Translations under genes and position numbers: made by a program
NCBI GenBank assembly: GCA_034509735.1
Contig: JACGWO010000005.1
Span: forward strand, 36,114,479-36,178,478
Length of the DNA stretch: 64,000 nucleotides
Reading direction: 5' to 3'
Source of the DNA: Sesamum alatum
Taxonomy: Eukaryota > Streptophyta > Magnoliopsida > Lamiales > Pedaliaceae
Part shown: positions 48,368 to 59,898 of the stretch, one piece after another
Numbering within the stretch: position 1 is the first letter of the stretch
Layout: each line of letters starts with the position of its first letter
The notes under the pieces: model-generated
Seen by the model: only the letters and a program-made list of their open reading frames with translations
What the model was told of the DNA's origin: nothing
Databases searched by the model: none

Positions 48368-49080
48368 ATGGGTAAAATGCCAAAAACCCCCATGTATTTT
48401 CGCAAAAAAGTAAAAAAAAAAACAAACCCAATGACATGAAAATAGGCTAAATGCTCCGTCGTGTTTTATGAAATGTTGCACACTCGCCCTTGTCCGTTAA
48501 ATGACCCCAACACCCACTACAAGAAAATCGTTCAATAGCGACGAAAATATATTAGCGACGAGTTAATTAGCAAGCAAATTTTCGTTGCTAATTCATATTA
48601 TTTAATACAAGAAATTTATTTGTTTATATATTTGGCAAGGAAAATTTACTTGCTAATAAATTTAGCAACAAATTATGTACTATATCTATTAAATAGTGTA
48701 GATTAACAATGAAAATTTTGCTTGCTAATTAGTTCGATGCTAATTTTAACATCAAATTTATTCGTAGCTATTAAGCATTTTTCTTGTAGTGACCCTTAAC
48801 TTTTTGAGTGATCGACTGTTATGTCCTTACTTCTCATAATCGTTTGTCGCAACAAGAACTGTTAAATGTGATCAACTATTTATAGCAATTGGATTTTAAA
48901 TTTTAAGAGACAAGGGTCCAGATTTTAAGCTTTTTAGATATATAGAATTAATTATAATGAAAAGTAACAACCATTGGATCATAAATTCCTTAAGGTCAAA
49001 GGTCCATATTAAAATATTTTAAATTTATATTTTTATGCTATATAAATTTATAAAAATAAATGATATATATTTATATATAA
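48368..49080. mobile_element. Partial relative of the 19.6-kb element, carrying a CACTA insertion
   Basis: Shares AAAAACCCCCATGTATTTT and CCGTTAAATGACC-type blocks with 19611-20730. It is interrupted by the CACTA miniature at 48525-48791. Confidence 0.45.
48525..48791. mobile_element. CACTA miniature element, 267 bp
   Basis: CACTACAAGAAAAT at the left and TTTTTCTTGTAGTG at the right, with ACC on both sides (48522-48524, 48792-48794). Near-copy of 15860-16129. Confidence 0.9.
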
Positions 49081-49083
49081 AAT

Positions 49084-49434
49084 AAAGGGAAAAAATACAA
49101 TTTTGGTCCACTAATATAGGGGTGGTGGCACTTTTGATACAGGGCCTTTTGAGAATAACAATTCAGAACAATATTTTTGAAAAAGTGGCAATTTTAGTCC
49201 ACGTAGCTCTAATTTCGCCGGATTTTTTTAGATTCCGGCAACAATTGCTGATGTGGATTCACTAAGACGACCATCAGTGCCGGATTCACATGACTAAATC
49301 CGACGAAATTAGGGCTCCGTGGACTAAAATTGCCACTTTTTTAAAAATATTGTCCTAAATTACTATTTTCAAAAGGCCCTGGACCAAAAGTGCCACCACT
49401 TTTATATTAATAGACAAAAATTGCATTTTTTCTT
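49084..49434. mobile_element. Inverted-repeat MITE, ~350 bp
   Basis: Long arms: AAGGGAAAAAATACAATTTT and GGTGGTGGCACTTTTG on the left, their complements on the right, meeting near 49255. Nearly a full palindrome. Confidence 0.75.
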
Positions 49435-50312
49435 AAAATAAAGATGGTAAATATAGAATATAACCTGCCGACACCCGACGATCGGACGATGGTTACCACT
49501 TGCTAATTATTGGGCCCAGAGATAAGAGCAGGGGTGTGCACAAATCGGTAAATTGATTATATCAAATTGAATTGAAAATTTTATACGTACTGAATATAAA
49601 AAAATCAGTATCTTCCACTTGCATCACCCGAGCAGTTCAATTATGTTAAGCTATTCATATGAAATGTTTTTATTCTCTAACAGTTTACCTTTTTCTTTTT
49701 AATATTTGATGATGGTTTAACATTATATAAGAGTTACGTCAAACAAGAAATTTTGAATTCGAATTCTACTGTCATTTATTTATAAAAGAAAGGTCTCTCG
49801 TGCAAATATGAGGAGGGTGTGTTAAGATACTAATATTAAATGATTTTTCATTCTAACAGTTTAAATTTTTAGATCATGTGATGGTCGTTCAACAACTTAA
49901 TTATCCTATTCTTATATTTGCCTTGTGTTATCTTTCTTCTTTCTTTCTTTTTAGTGACAAAATAATTAGGTTGGACTAATTTTTTTGTAGCCATCGAATT
50001 AAGAAAAATTTAACAGTCATGAAATATTTTTCTTGTTCAAAATTTGGAAGGACATTGTCCAAATTTGAAAGAACAATGCCACTATATAATGCCATGTCAC
50101 ATTTTATTTTTTTAATTAAAGTTATGTAAGTATCACGTCATATATAATTAGCCAATAAAATCACTTTTTTCAATTTAAAATACCACGACAGATTTAGGTG
50201 ATATTTTTCGATAACTTTGCAAAAAATTCGATGAAATGAGGACCAAAATCGAGCAAATTAAAAAGTTAAGGATCATCATTTTAGAACTATAGAAAGATAA
50301 ATGACTAAAATG
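49435..50312. other. AT-rich spacer
   Basis: Nothing coding recognised. Confidence 0.5.
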
Positions 50313-50327
50313 GGAATTGGTATAGTT

Positions 50328-50586
50328 TTTTTTATAATTGAAAGCGATGAACTTTATTAATTGAAGTAAAGTAATTACAATCAGTCCTGCTGGCTATCAG
50401 TATCGAATAGAGATAAATACAACAATCATATCAATAATATACATAAACTAACACCTATCTATTACAACAACAATTAATACCTACTATACAGTAGCAATAA
50501 TATCATCCCACACAGGGGGTTTGAACTCATGACCTCTACTATCATAGGGCCTCAACTTAACCAATTGAGCTAGGCCTGATCGACCC
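50328..50586 (-). mobile_element. tRNA-derived SINE, full length, 259 bp
   Basis: Minus strand: the head holds TAGCTCAATTGG (A box) and GAGTTCAAACCC (B box) at the usual spacing. The 3' end is A-rich. A perfect 15-bp target duplication GGAATTGGTATAGTT flanks it (50313-50327 and 50587-50601). Confidence 0.9.
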
Positions 50587-50601
50587 GGAATTGGTATAGT
50601 T

Positions 50602-50926
50602 AGATAACCAAAAATGTCTTTAATCCAATAAAATCAAAGCCCTAATTTTAAAAGTTAAGCTAATTAAATTTAAAATTGAATAAAATTAAGTTAATTATGT
50701 TTAAATATATTTATAATATAATTTATATAAATAATAAAATTATCATATACATATATAATGATTTTTTTTAAAAAAACTTCGTATTCATTTAACCGGCGCA
50801 AAAAATCAAAACAGTAGCCAATATCGAATTTCTAAAAAAAAATCTAGATACCGACCTGAATTTTCTGTTCGATATTCGATACAAACCCGAATTTTGATTT
50901 GATGAGCATCCGATCGGTATACCAAA
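50602..50926. other. AT-rich spacer
   Basis: Nothing recognised. Confidence 0.4.
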
Positions 50927-51248
50927 CACTATAAAAAAATATGACATTTAACCATAGCTAATTGCTATGGTTAATATTAAATAACCGTACCGAATAGTCA
51001 TTGACCACAGCCACACAACGGTTGTCGGTCGTGGTTTTTGCGAGGGTGGCTAAAACATTTGTCATGGCTTTTTAGCCATGTGAATGTTTTTACCACGGCT
51101 AAAAGCCGTGACAAATAAGTTTTTCATGGTGAAAAAGTTAATTTTTGCATCGATTTTTATTTAATCGTAGTTAATAATAGTTATTTACCATGATTTTTAA
51201 CTATTGTCATTAAAAATGTAGTTAATATTGATTTTTTTTTTTCTAGTG
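50927..51248. mobile_element. CACTA-like miniature element, family C, 322 bp
   Basis: Starts CACTATAAAAAAAT, ends TTTTTTTTTCTAGTG, with AAA on both sides (50924-50926, 51249-51251). The interior carries inverted CCACGGC/GCCGTGG blocks. Confidence 0.8.
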
Positions 51249-51723
51249 AAATATTGAACCGAAAGCTGTTTTCTTGAATGTAAAGGTCTACCTTACCTAA
51301 GTAATTATGATAATAGGAAATGCGAGATCAGAGATGATTAACTCTCTTACAACATTAATCTTTTGATAATTTTCACATCAGTTAAATGAGTCTTAATAGT
51401 AATTAATCATTAATTAGTCCTTTAAAAATTTAATTAATCTTTTTGTTCTTTCACTAAGAAAAATAAATTAATTGACAGTTTCAACTCTATTTTTTTCAAC
51501 TGTATATTTCACCTTAGCAACTAATGCAGTCGTTAACTTAAAACAAAAACAGTATATATATATATATATATATAATTAGATTATAAAACGATATATATTC
51601 AACTGCGATACTATGATCCAATGTCGACTGATTCGCCACTCAACCAATTTATTATTATGTAATTTATCCAAAAACTCTTTAGAGATCATAACATTATTCC
51701 ATAATCCTTGCTGATCAAGGTTT
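51249..51723. other. AT-rich spacer with (TA)n
   Basis: Contains (TA)n at 51553-51574, downstream of secreted protein gene 4. Confidence 0.5.
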
Positions 51724-52095
51724 TCAGAACTTGATAGCCGGCGGTTGTGCTGGCCTCAAACGACGGAACGGCCGCTCCCAAGGCCGTGCAAGACGACGGG
51801 GCGGATGTGCTGGTTTTCCAATGACATCACGGCCGCGGCCTGGTGGCGGTGGTGGCCGCTTCTTCTTTCTCCAAGGAACACATCCCGTCAACCATGGCTT
51901 GGCGCGGCAGACTCGCGGTGGAGGACTGCGGGTTGGCCTCAAAGATGTTGCTAGTCCTATTCCAGAGTGGTTTTCATCGGTATTTTGAGAGTCAGCAAGG
52001 CATGGTGAGAGGAGGAAAACCATCTCCCCAATCAGTAGCATCATTAAAACTAGAAAGTTGCTCATGGTTGGATGAGTTTTGTACAAATCAGACAT
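51724..52095 (-). CDS. Small secreted basic Pro-rich protein, member 4
   Basis: Single exon, 123 residues from 52095, or 113 from the in-frame ATG at 52065 (MSNFLVLMMLL). The second start is more likely because the TATA box is only 36 bp before the first ATG. The signal peptide (FLVLMMLLIGEMVFLLSP) and following SQNTDENHS align with member 3 (SQKMDENQS). The mature part has CRAKPWLTGCVPWRKKKRPP, sharing the C-x2-K-P-x3-G-C-x-P-W-R-K3 pattern, then Arg/Pro-rich sequence ending QPPAIKF. Compared with member 3, the core is conserved and the flanks vary, as expected for selection on a short peptide. Function unknown; see members 1-3. Confidence 0.65.
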   Translation of the reverse strand: MSDLYKTHPTMSNFLVLMMLLIGEMVFLLSPCLADSQNTDENHSGIGLATSLRPTRSPPPRVCRAKPWLTGCVPWRKKKRPPPPPGRGRDVIGKPAHPPRRLARPWERPFRRLRPAQPPAIKF

Positions 52096-52130
52096 TGTTG
52101 TATACTACGGTTGGAGACCAAAAGCTACCT

Positions 52131-52137
52131 ATTTATA
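52131..52137 (-). promoter_or_regulatory. TATA box of secreted protein gene 4
   Basis: TATAAAT on the minus strand, in AATTATAAATAGG context. Supports translation from 52065. Confidence 0.6.
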
Positions 52138-52225
52138 ATTTTACGGTGATGTTTTTCCTAGGAAAATGTAATCAATGTTGTATGAGCAATTTCAAGAAAA
52201 GAAGTCATGTTGGTGTTAATAACAA

Positions 52226-52966
52226 GGAAAAATAGCATTTTTGATCCCATAAATTAGACCCTTTTCACTTTTGGTACCATTCATTACGGGATTAGCAGTT
52301 TTGGTCCCGTAACTTACAAAAATTAGCATTTTTAATCCCATCCCGTTTTTCCGTTAATTTTTTAACGGAGGTTGAGTTTTTGCCGTTAAGTTTTTGAAAT
52401 TGAAGGTAAAATTGGCGCCATTTGTGCTTGGGATGATTTTTGGCGGGAAAATAACTACTATTGAGAGCTAATATAAAAAAATCAAGAAAATTAGAGCAAA
52501 TAAAGGTGATTTCTATCCTCTTTCACAAAATACAATCTTTCATTCTTTAATTTTATTTGTGTTGCAATTTATCCTTTTGTATGAATTCTATAAATATTAA
52601 AACAAGTGATGACCCACAAAAATTCAAGTAATGCAATGTAAGCACACTTGACAAAAAGGCAATTTCATTAGCTCTGTTCATAACAGTTTATTTGCCCTAA
52701 TTTTCTTGATTTTTTTATGTTAGCTCTTAATAGTAGTTATTTTCCCGTGAAAAATCATCCCCAGCACAAATGACGCCAATTTTACCTTTAATTTCAAAAA
52801 CTTTACGGCAAAAACTCAACCTCCGTTAAAAAATTAACGAAAAAATGGGGTGGGACTAAATATGCTAATTTTTATAAGTTATGGGACCAAAACTGTTAAT
52901 CCCATAACGAATGGTACCAAAAGTGAAAAGGGTCTAAGTTATGGGACCAAAAATACTATTTCCCCT
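52226..52966. mobile_element. Inverted-repeat element, ~740 bp
   Basis: Arms of ~200 bp: left AAATAGCATTTTTGATCCC through CCGTTAATTTTTTAACGGAGG, right the complement ending near 52966. It sits directly upstream of secreted protein gene 4. Confidence 0.8.
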
Positions 52967-53066
52967 AATAATAATAAGAGGTGGTATTCTGTCAAAAACC
53001 GAAGAGGTAGTATTAATTAACATTAAGGACTTGTTTACTTTTTTTTTTTTTTTTTGAACAAATTAA

Positions 53067-54633
53067 GGCCTTGTTTACTAACTACTGTATATGGGCTAGT
53101 AGTGGTTAATAGAGGTGAGTTGGGCATTTACTTCAAATGGCCAAGCCCGCTACAGCCCGCCCCAACACCCTACACCTCCATACAATTCATCCGATTACAA
53201 TATTGGGTGGTAGGCTCATATTAATTATCAGTGGGCCCACCACCATGTCTACTAACTTTCTCTCCCACTTATGTCCCTGCTTTGGCCCTGATTTTTTACC
53301 TCATTGTTCCTGAATTTCTGCAAATTTTTAAAAGGCATATTTATTGTTCTCTCTCTCAATTTTGTTGGGTTTAATGCGTTCCTTCTTCATTCCATCCTCT
53401 CCCCACTCTTTAAAAATGTCAGAACAACACATCAAACATCGTCTGCCCCTTTTTCAAACTGATAAAGCCAATGTTTTTTTAAACTCTTCTCCCTCAATTT
53501 GTGTTGATTTTCCATGGCAAATTTATTGTTCTGATTGAAGGTTGGTGGGTTACATTTCCAACTCATAATGAAAATCTTTTTCAACCCCAGAAGCTCGTCG
53601 AAATACAAGGAGTATGACAATGACGAGGAGGCACGCATAGGAAAGAGGATGGGCATTCAATTGTTGAAGCTATCTAGTTTCCGGGGTCGTGCGGGTCACG
53701 GGAGAGGTGGCTTTTGAGGGAGGAATAGAGGGAGAGGACGTCGTTGCACCTAAATATCGAGAAAATCTTTGATTATTCCTCTAAGCAAATTTAAGTTATT
53801 TTCTCGCCTACATTTGGACTGAACGAGAGAGACGGGGATACAAACTGAATACTAACATGAAATTATAGAGAATGAAGGAAGAAGTTTACTCCCTCTGCTT
53901 GTGTAAAGTCAGAACTAAAATCCGAAAAGTCAATTTTGGCCAATGTATTTCTTGTGACTTGAGTTAAAAGTTAAGTAGAAGTAGAAAATTGTTTGATGTT
54001 GAAAATTGAAGCTTCACATTCTTTTAAATCAGTGGGAGTGTTGGTGAAAGATTAGCTCAGTTTTGCTGCTACAGTGCATTCATGGCTTTTACACTGCCAA
54101 CCATAGCATTGTAACATAGGCCAACAACCCTATACTACACATTAAATTAACATAGTCCAACAATCCTAAACTATACCCATAAGCGAAATTAGTCATTTAT
54201 AATGCAAGAACTTCGATAATAGTTTATGGAAACAGAGCTGAGCAGAGCTCTGAGAACCAAAAATGAAAAGTATGTTTACCCGTTCATGATGGTGGAGAAC
54301 AATTTTCCCTGATGTCGTGTTTCCTTAGCTGTGGCTCTGTCAAGTGGTTGTAGTCCTGTAGATCTCAATGGTTGGGGGGGGGGGGGTTGTGCGAAGAAGA
54401 GAAGGGTTGTTAAATGATGTCTGCTACTCCACTCTACATGGGCATAAGAGTAAACTCCACTATTATCCAATGTACAACATTGAATAGTAAACCACACATC
54501 ATATTGATATACCTATTATCTCTTACCACTACTATCAAAAGTAAATATAATATTGTTTAATCCAATAGAACTTAATACAACACATAGTAGCGCCCTACTA
54601 ATATATGAGTTAATCCAACATGTAAACAAGGCC
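53067..54633. mobile_element. Tourist-like (PIF/Harbinger) non-autonomous element, ~1.57 kb
   Basis: TIR GGCCTTGTTTAC at 53067-53078, complement at 54622-54633, TAA on both sides (53064-53066 and 54634-54636). A partial extra TIR-like copy (GGACTTGTTTAC) lies just outside at about 53027-53039. The interior has a short frame at 53535-53717 ending in a Gly/Arg-rich stretch, and a 13-G run at 54374-54386. No transposase. Confidence 0.8.
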
Positions 54634-55919
54634 TAATAGTATTGAATTGTTGCAGGCATGCATACACATTGTGCATACATAGGATCATGCTATTAAACAG
54701 TGGAGGTCAGTCAACTCTACGACCTGAGTGCCCGATTTGATTTTCTATGTCAAATTGTATTTTATTTTTTAGGGTTAAATACATTTTGCCCCCTTGAATT
54801 ATCCTTAATGTAACATTTACCCCCTAAACTATCAAATATAACAGTTACCCCCTACTTGAACAATGCTCCTCATGCATTGAATATTTATATTATTCTCATA
54901 TATTTTTAGTATTTTGCACATCAAATCATCACCAAATTATTTTCTAACTAATTTATTTTAACAAGTAAAGAATTTAAATTAAAAGTGGTAATAAGTTAAT
55001 ATATATATATATATATTGGATACACAATAAATATAATATCCCAATAAAAAATTCTTTTACATGAAAGTTTTTTATTTATTTATTGTACTCATTCATTACT
55101 TCACTACAAGAAGACAAAGTTTCAGATACGGTTTTTTCCGTCTCTAAAGCATATATTTCCGTCGCTAAAAGTATCAACAACGGAAAATTTCCGTCAAAAA
55201 GTCTGTTGGTCAAAGTCATATGGTTGATTCCGTCACTGAATCTGTCAATAGACTTTAAGATGGAATAAATCCGTCGTAAAATCTGTCGCTATTACCAAAC
55301 AAACTTAAGTAAACCGTCTTTAGTCCGTTGTTAATTCCGTCTCTAAATATACAAAACTTTCAAAGAATACATCTCTAATTCTGTCTTTGATTCTGACCAT
55401 CTCTAAGTCCATCTCTAATTTTGTGGTTGAATATAAAACTCTATTTTCAATTCAATCCCTAATTTTCTTTTAACAAACCTGGAATAAAATTAGACCAAAA
55501 TATCTTGAGAAAATAAGATACCACGATTAATAACAAATGCAATAAACATCGGCCATTTGAAAAAATCATACAGAAACGAAGAAACCAATTAATGTACTTA
55601 AAATCATAGTTTGGGAAACACTATCATTATCTACCAAGAAGAAATGCTACTCTTCATGTTCACAAGTACTACACCAAATACAAGTATACAAATGCTTGAA
55701 ACAACACATTGTCAAGAGCTTGCACTATTTACTTAAATCCTAACATATCACTATTTATGATTTTTTCCTCCGTTCTCTAATTCGCTTTCCAATCAATAAA
55801 CACCCAAAGTTGTAGAAGATTTCTTCCTTAACATTTTCAACTCAAAGATTCATAAATTTTATGTTTCATTCCTCCTTAGAACCTGTCGAGACATCAAGAA
55901 TGCAAAAACTTAGTGAGTT

Positions 55920-57203
55920 GAATCAGAAAAGGGTCAAACTTTTTTTTGATTTATTATCTACAAAGTCTCCGGCCCCGTGGTTTCTTTTGTGTGTTCTATG
56001 AAACAACTCCAATTCACTTACTTCACGGCCAAGATCTTTTTCCTAAAAACATATGAACAACAATATCAATATCTAGCAAAATAAATGCACTAAAATTAAA
56101 ATCTTTTGAAACTTCAAAATAAAGTTTACCATCCTCATCTTATGCGCTCCCTGTGGAATGGAACCACCAGTGTGCTTTGTAATGTAACCCTCCTTCTCAG
56201 TCATGCGATTCTTTTGGGCAATTATGTATTTTCCCTGGTAATTCTCTCCACTCCAGTACTTCTCAACCAATTCATCCATATGTGGGTGTGCATCCAATCA
56301 TGGGCTCTACCAATCATATCTAATGCACGTGACTCTCTACCTAATTTTTTACTTGCATTTCTCAATGCGTTTCATTTTGCTTTGTAAATCATCTCTCTAA
56401 ATCTAGAACTTGCATTTTCATTCCACACCTTTCTCATTTGCATATCCATGAGATCATCCCATCGATACCTCATCTAACATTTTTTAGATAATTTATCATT
56501 AAGTAAAGAATAAGTCTAATATAACAATTGAAAAGGCATTGTGACAAAAATTACCTTAAAACTCTCCCAAAGTAAATTTTTAGTTGGCTTTGGCACTTTA
56601 TGCCATCTTGGCCATGCCTCTCCAAAAATGCCCTTAATCTCGTTTGTAAGATTCAGTGAAACATCAGTTTCGATAAATCTAATTATCAAAATCATTTACA
56701 AATATTAATAAATGCAATTCTTTATTTATAAACTAAAATTCAGACAATACAAAGAAATTTTTATTTACCTATTATTAATCGCATTCACCTTTAACCTTTG
56801 ATCAGGATTTTCTGGAACATGTGATCCTCGGTTAGGTCCTCTTCGTCGACTCTGTGAAGTGACATCATCACTTGCCTCTCCAATAATAGGATCATTCCTT
56901 GACTCTAAGGGTATCGTCTCATCAACCTATAAAATTTTAGAAATGAAATGTGTGAATGTCAAGGTATACAAATATCACATAAACAAGAAATCATTATACC
57001 TCGGTGTGAAGGTCAGGTGCTCTCAGCAAAGTATTTGATGAAGTTCTTTGTTCGTGTTCCGCAACATGAGATGACTCAACTCCTAACAACTCTTCATTCT
57101 CATCATGAATGTGCAAATTTGTCCATTGACCTCGTTCGTGGCCTCGCCCTCGCCCTCGCCCTCGCCCACGCCTACACCCTTGGGCTTGTGCTCTAGTCAC
57201 CAT
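55920..57203 (-). pseudogene. CACTA-associated protein gene (Transposase_24-type), broken
   Basis: Multi-exon minus-strand gene. Exon 1 (57203-57002) starts MVTRAQAQGCRRGRGRGRG and is basic and Gly/Arg-rich. Exon 2 (56926-56769) and exon 3 (56678-56555) join in phase across GT-AG introns, with IKGIFGEAWPRWHKVPKPTK. Exon 4 (about 56470-56106) has YRWDDLMDMQMRKVWNENAS, then a TGA in place of Arg after YKAK, then NALRNASKKLGRESRALDMI and a frame change near HTH. The last part ends near 55930 (LELFHRTHKRNHGAGDFVD). The order and sequence fit plant transposase_24 (Ptta/En/Spm) proteins, which probably bind element DNA. Not functional as it stands. Confidence 0.7.
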
Positions 57204-59043
57204 CCTATTTCAAACAAAATGAACCACCAATTAAAATACTTAGCAAGAGCACATGTAAAATACTAATTATTACATATGACAAATGCAATTTAACCAAATA
57301 GATACGTAAAATGGAACAAAAAAAAATCACGAATAGTTACAATGTTACACATGTCTTAATCATTCCTGAAATATACAAATTACTAGAATTTCTAAAATAC
57401 TATTGCATATCTACTCAATCATCAATTTCCATATCATCATCATCATCATCATCATCATCACTATTACTAGAATCAGATCCTCGTCATCTTGCTCATCTTC
57501 GGATTCAATTTCTTCAAACTCTTCTTCATCCTGCTCTTCATCTCTTATCCTAGTTGGATTGGAGTTCATGGTATACCGGGGTGCTTCAAGCTCATTCAAA
57601 TCTACTTCTTTTGCCTCTTCATCTGAAATAATGTTGATCCCATCAAGATCAATTGCTACAGAGATAGGTTGTGGATTTGAAATCTCGCCTTCTTGGAAAG
57701 CATTCTCTACTCTTGGTTCAACATTCTCACTTTGTCATTCAACTAATGGAATATTAAATTTACCTATAGCTTTTACTTTGCACACCGCTCACCAATCACG
57801 CCTTTCACTTTTCGAGCTAGGGAAACTTGTAAAATACACTTGCTGAACTTGAGAAGCCAATATAAAAAGCATCATCCATGGTCAATTTTAATTTAGAATT
57901 AATTTCCACAAGACCACATTTATGCCTTTTCAGTCTTTTATCTGAGGTATCATACCAATGGCATTTAAACAACGCGACACCACGCCCCAATCCACAATAT
58001 TCCAACTCCACAATTTCTTCCAGCAATTCATAGTAGTCCACTTCACATTCACTGTAAGTACTCCCTAACACGCATACACCATAGTTTGTTGTTGCTTTAG
58101 AGTGACCATACTCTACAGTGTGGAACTTGAACCCATTAACAAATTATCTTTTCACTACAAAAAAAAGGCGTTTTTGGGATGGAATTTTGGGACAGCCAAC
58201 ATTTGTCCCAATAGTCGTCCCAATTTGGCACCATTTTGGGACGATTTAGGACGAATTTAGAATGGAAGGTCTTATGCTAACGAGTACCGTCCCAAAATAA
58301 ATTGTTCGTCCCAAATTCTGTCCGAATATAGGACTAAAAAAAGTAACCGTCCCAAATATCGTCCCAATATTTTGTGTAGGAAATAGTTTGTGACGATGTT
58401 TGGGACATGTGGTCCCTCCCAACTTTGGCACAACATTTGGGACGACCGAAAATTTAATTGGAACGGTAGGGTGATAATCCTTTTTTGCGACAAAATGTAG
58501 TCCCAAATATCCGTCCCAACAATTTAACGGCTACTTTATAACGACTATATGATTTCATCCCAAATGTAGTCCCAAATACCGTCTAAAATCTTAAAGGCTA
58601 TATTTCAACGGCTATATTATAACGAATCTTTTTCATCCCAAAGCTTCAACGATTATGAAACAAATGAGTAGGGTGACGACTAAGAAGACAATTCAGAATA
58701 ATTCTTATTAGTTTATTTTTGTATAATTAATTAAAAATAATAATATTTCAATACATGGGAGATATAAGATTTCAGTGGCGCATCCAATGGTGATAAGGAT
58801 GATTGAATTTTGCTTGAGAAAAGCATAGTATAAATATGGGATTGCGTGAAACTCCCATCATCAAAATCACAATAATTAAACCAAGAACAACATGAAAAAA
58901 AGGTCCATGAGAGATATAATAATTAGAAAAAAGAAAAAAACGAAGTTAATTATAAATGAAAAATCAGTAAATGAAATAATATTGAAGAGTAGTAGCCATT
59001 TATTTCTCTTGCCTCAAAATTTCCCCATAACCCTAGCCCCTCT

Positions 59044-59235
59044 CTCCCTCAACCCGCACTGCCGCACTACGCCGCACCACGAAGCTCAGCCACACCACAC
59101 CGCACCACGCCGTCCCACCCCGCTTAGCCGTACCACGCCGCCCCACCCCGCTCAGCTGCACCACCTCCCTCAGCCGCACCACGCCGCTCCGCCGCTCTGC
59201 CGCACCACGCTGCACCGCCGCACTACTCCTGTTGT
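59044..59235. repeat. GC-rich minisatellite-like tract
   Basis: About eight degenerate copies of GCCGCACCACGCCG-like units inside the inner CACTA, very different in composition from its surroundings. Confidence 0.75.
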
Positions 59236-59715
59236 GTTGAAATTTTCAGGTTCTGTTCTTCTCTCTGCCATTTGGTTTGTAGTTGAGGTCAGGGAATGAA
59301 ATAGTTGATTGTAGATATATGATAAACTTTTTTATTCTGGAATCAATTTATAAAGAATCCTGGAATTAATTTTTATTCTGAAATCAATAGTTTCTTTAGC
59401 TGTATTAGTTGATAGCAACTAAGCTATAGCTGGTGCTGGTTTCTCTTATTGGAATTTTTGGTTTAGAAGTCTTTGGCATTTTAAGGGATTCTGAGATTAA
59501 TGTTCATGAAGAATCCTGTAAATAAATTATTATTCATCCCCTACTTCATATTTCCAGCTGAAGTCTCTTCCGCTTTTGAAAGAAAACAATCAGTGATCGA
59601 CTAAGTATTCATATCATTTTCTTCACCAGTGTTTGTTTATAACCTTTTCCTTTCTCTTTTATTCTCTTCTCCTTTTTTATGAGTGATGTTGTGCTTGTAA
59701 TTCTATCAAGTAAGA

Positions 59716-59898
59716 ATGGTTGGTGAACCGTCTCAAAGTGTAATTCTTGAGGTTGCTAAGACAGCTATGTCAATCCAACTGTTTCTGTACATTTCTTCCT
59801 TTGTATGCTATCTTGGATCAGATTTTGCCAGGAAATTCTGTTCCAGTTCAGTATTTTACTCATCCACATTACAGATGCACTCAGTAATTTTAATCTAG
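59716..59898 (+). other. Short open frame in the inner CACTA, unrecognised
   Basis: 60 residues starting MVGEPSQSVILEVAKTAM with a hydrophobic middle. No known domain. Could be an exon of a captured gene, or chance. The segment 59240-60300 has exon/intron-like texture (T-rich stretches ending in AG before open frames) but I cannot assign a gene. Confidence 0.25.

Noticed and set aside
51731..51988. Plus-strand frames opposite secreted gene 4 (and similar ones opposite genes 2 and 3)
   Set aside because: Antisense shadows of GC-rich coding sequence; no signal peptide or promoter on that strand.
56994..57203. Stand-alone Gly/Arg-rich RNA-binding protein
   Set aside because: It splices in phase to downstream exons typical of CACTA second proteins, so it is part of that gene.
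57434..57462. CRISPR-like or regulatory short tandem repeat
   Set aside because: Simple trinucleotide run at the acidic C-terminal coding end of the transposase pseudogene.
59033..59299. Coding frames through the GC-rich tract
   Set aside because: All frames are open because of the repeat composition; the products are low-complexity.
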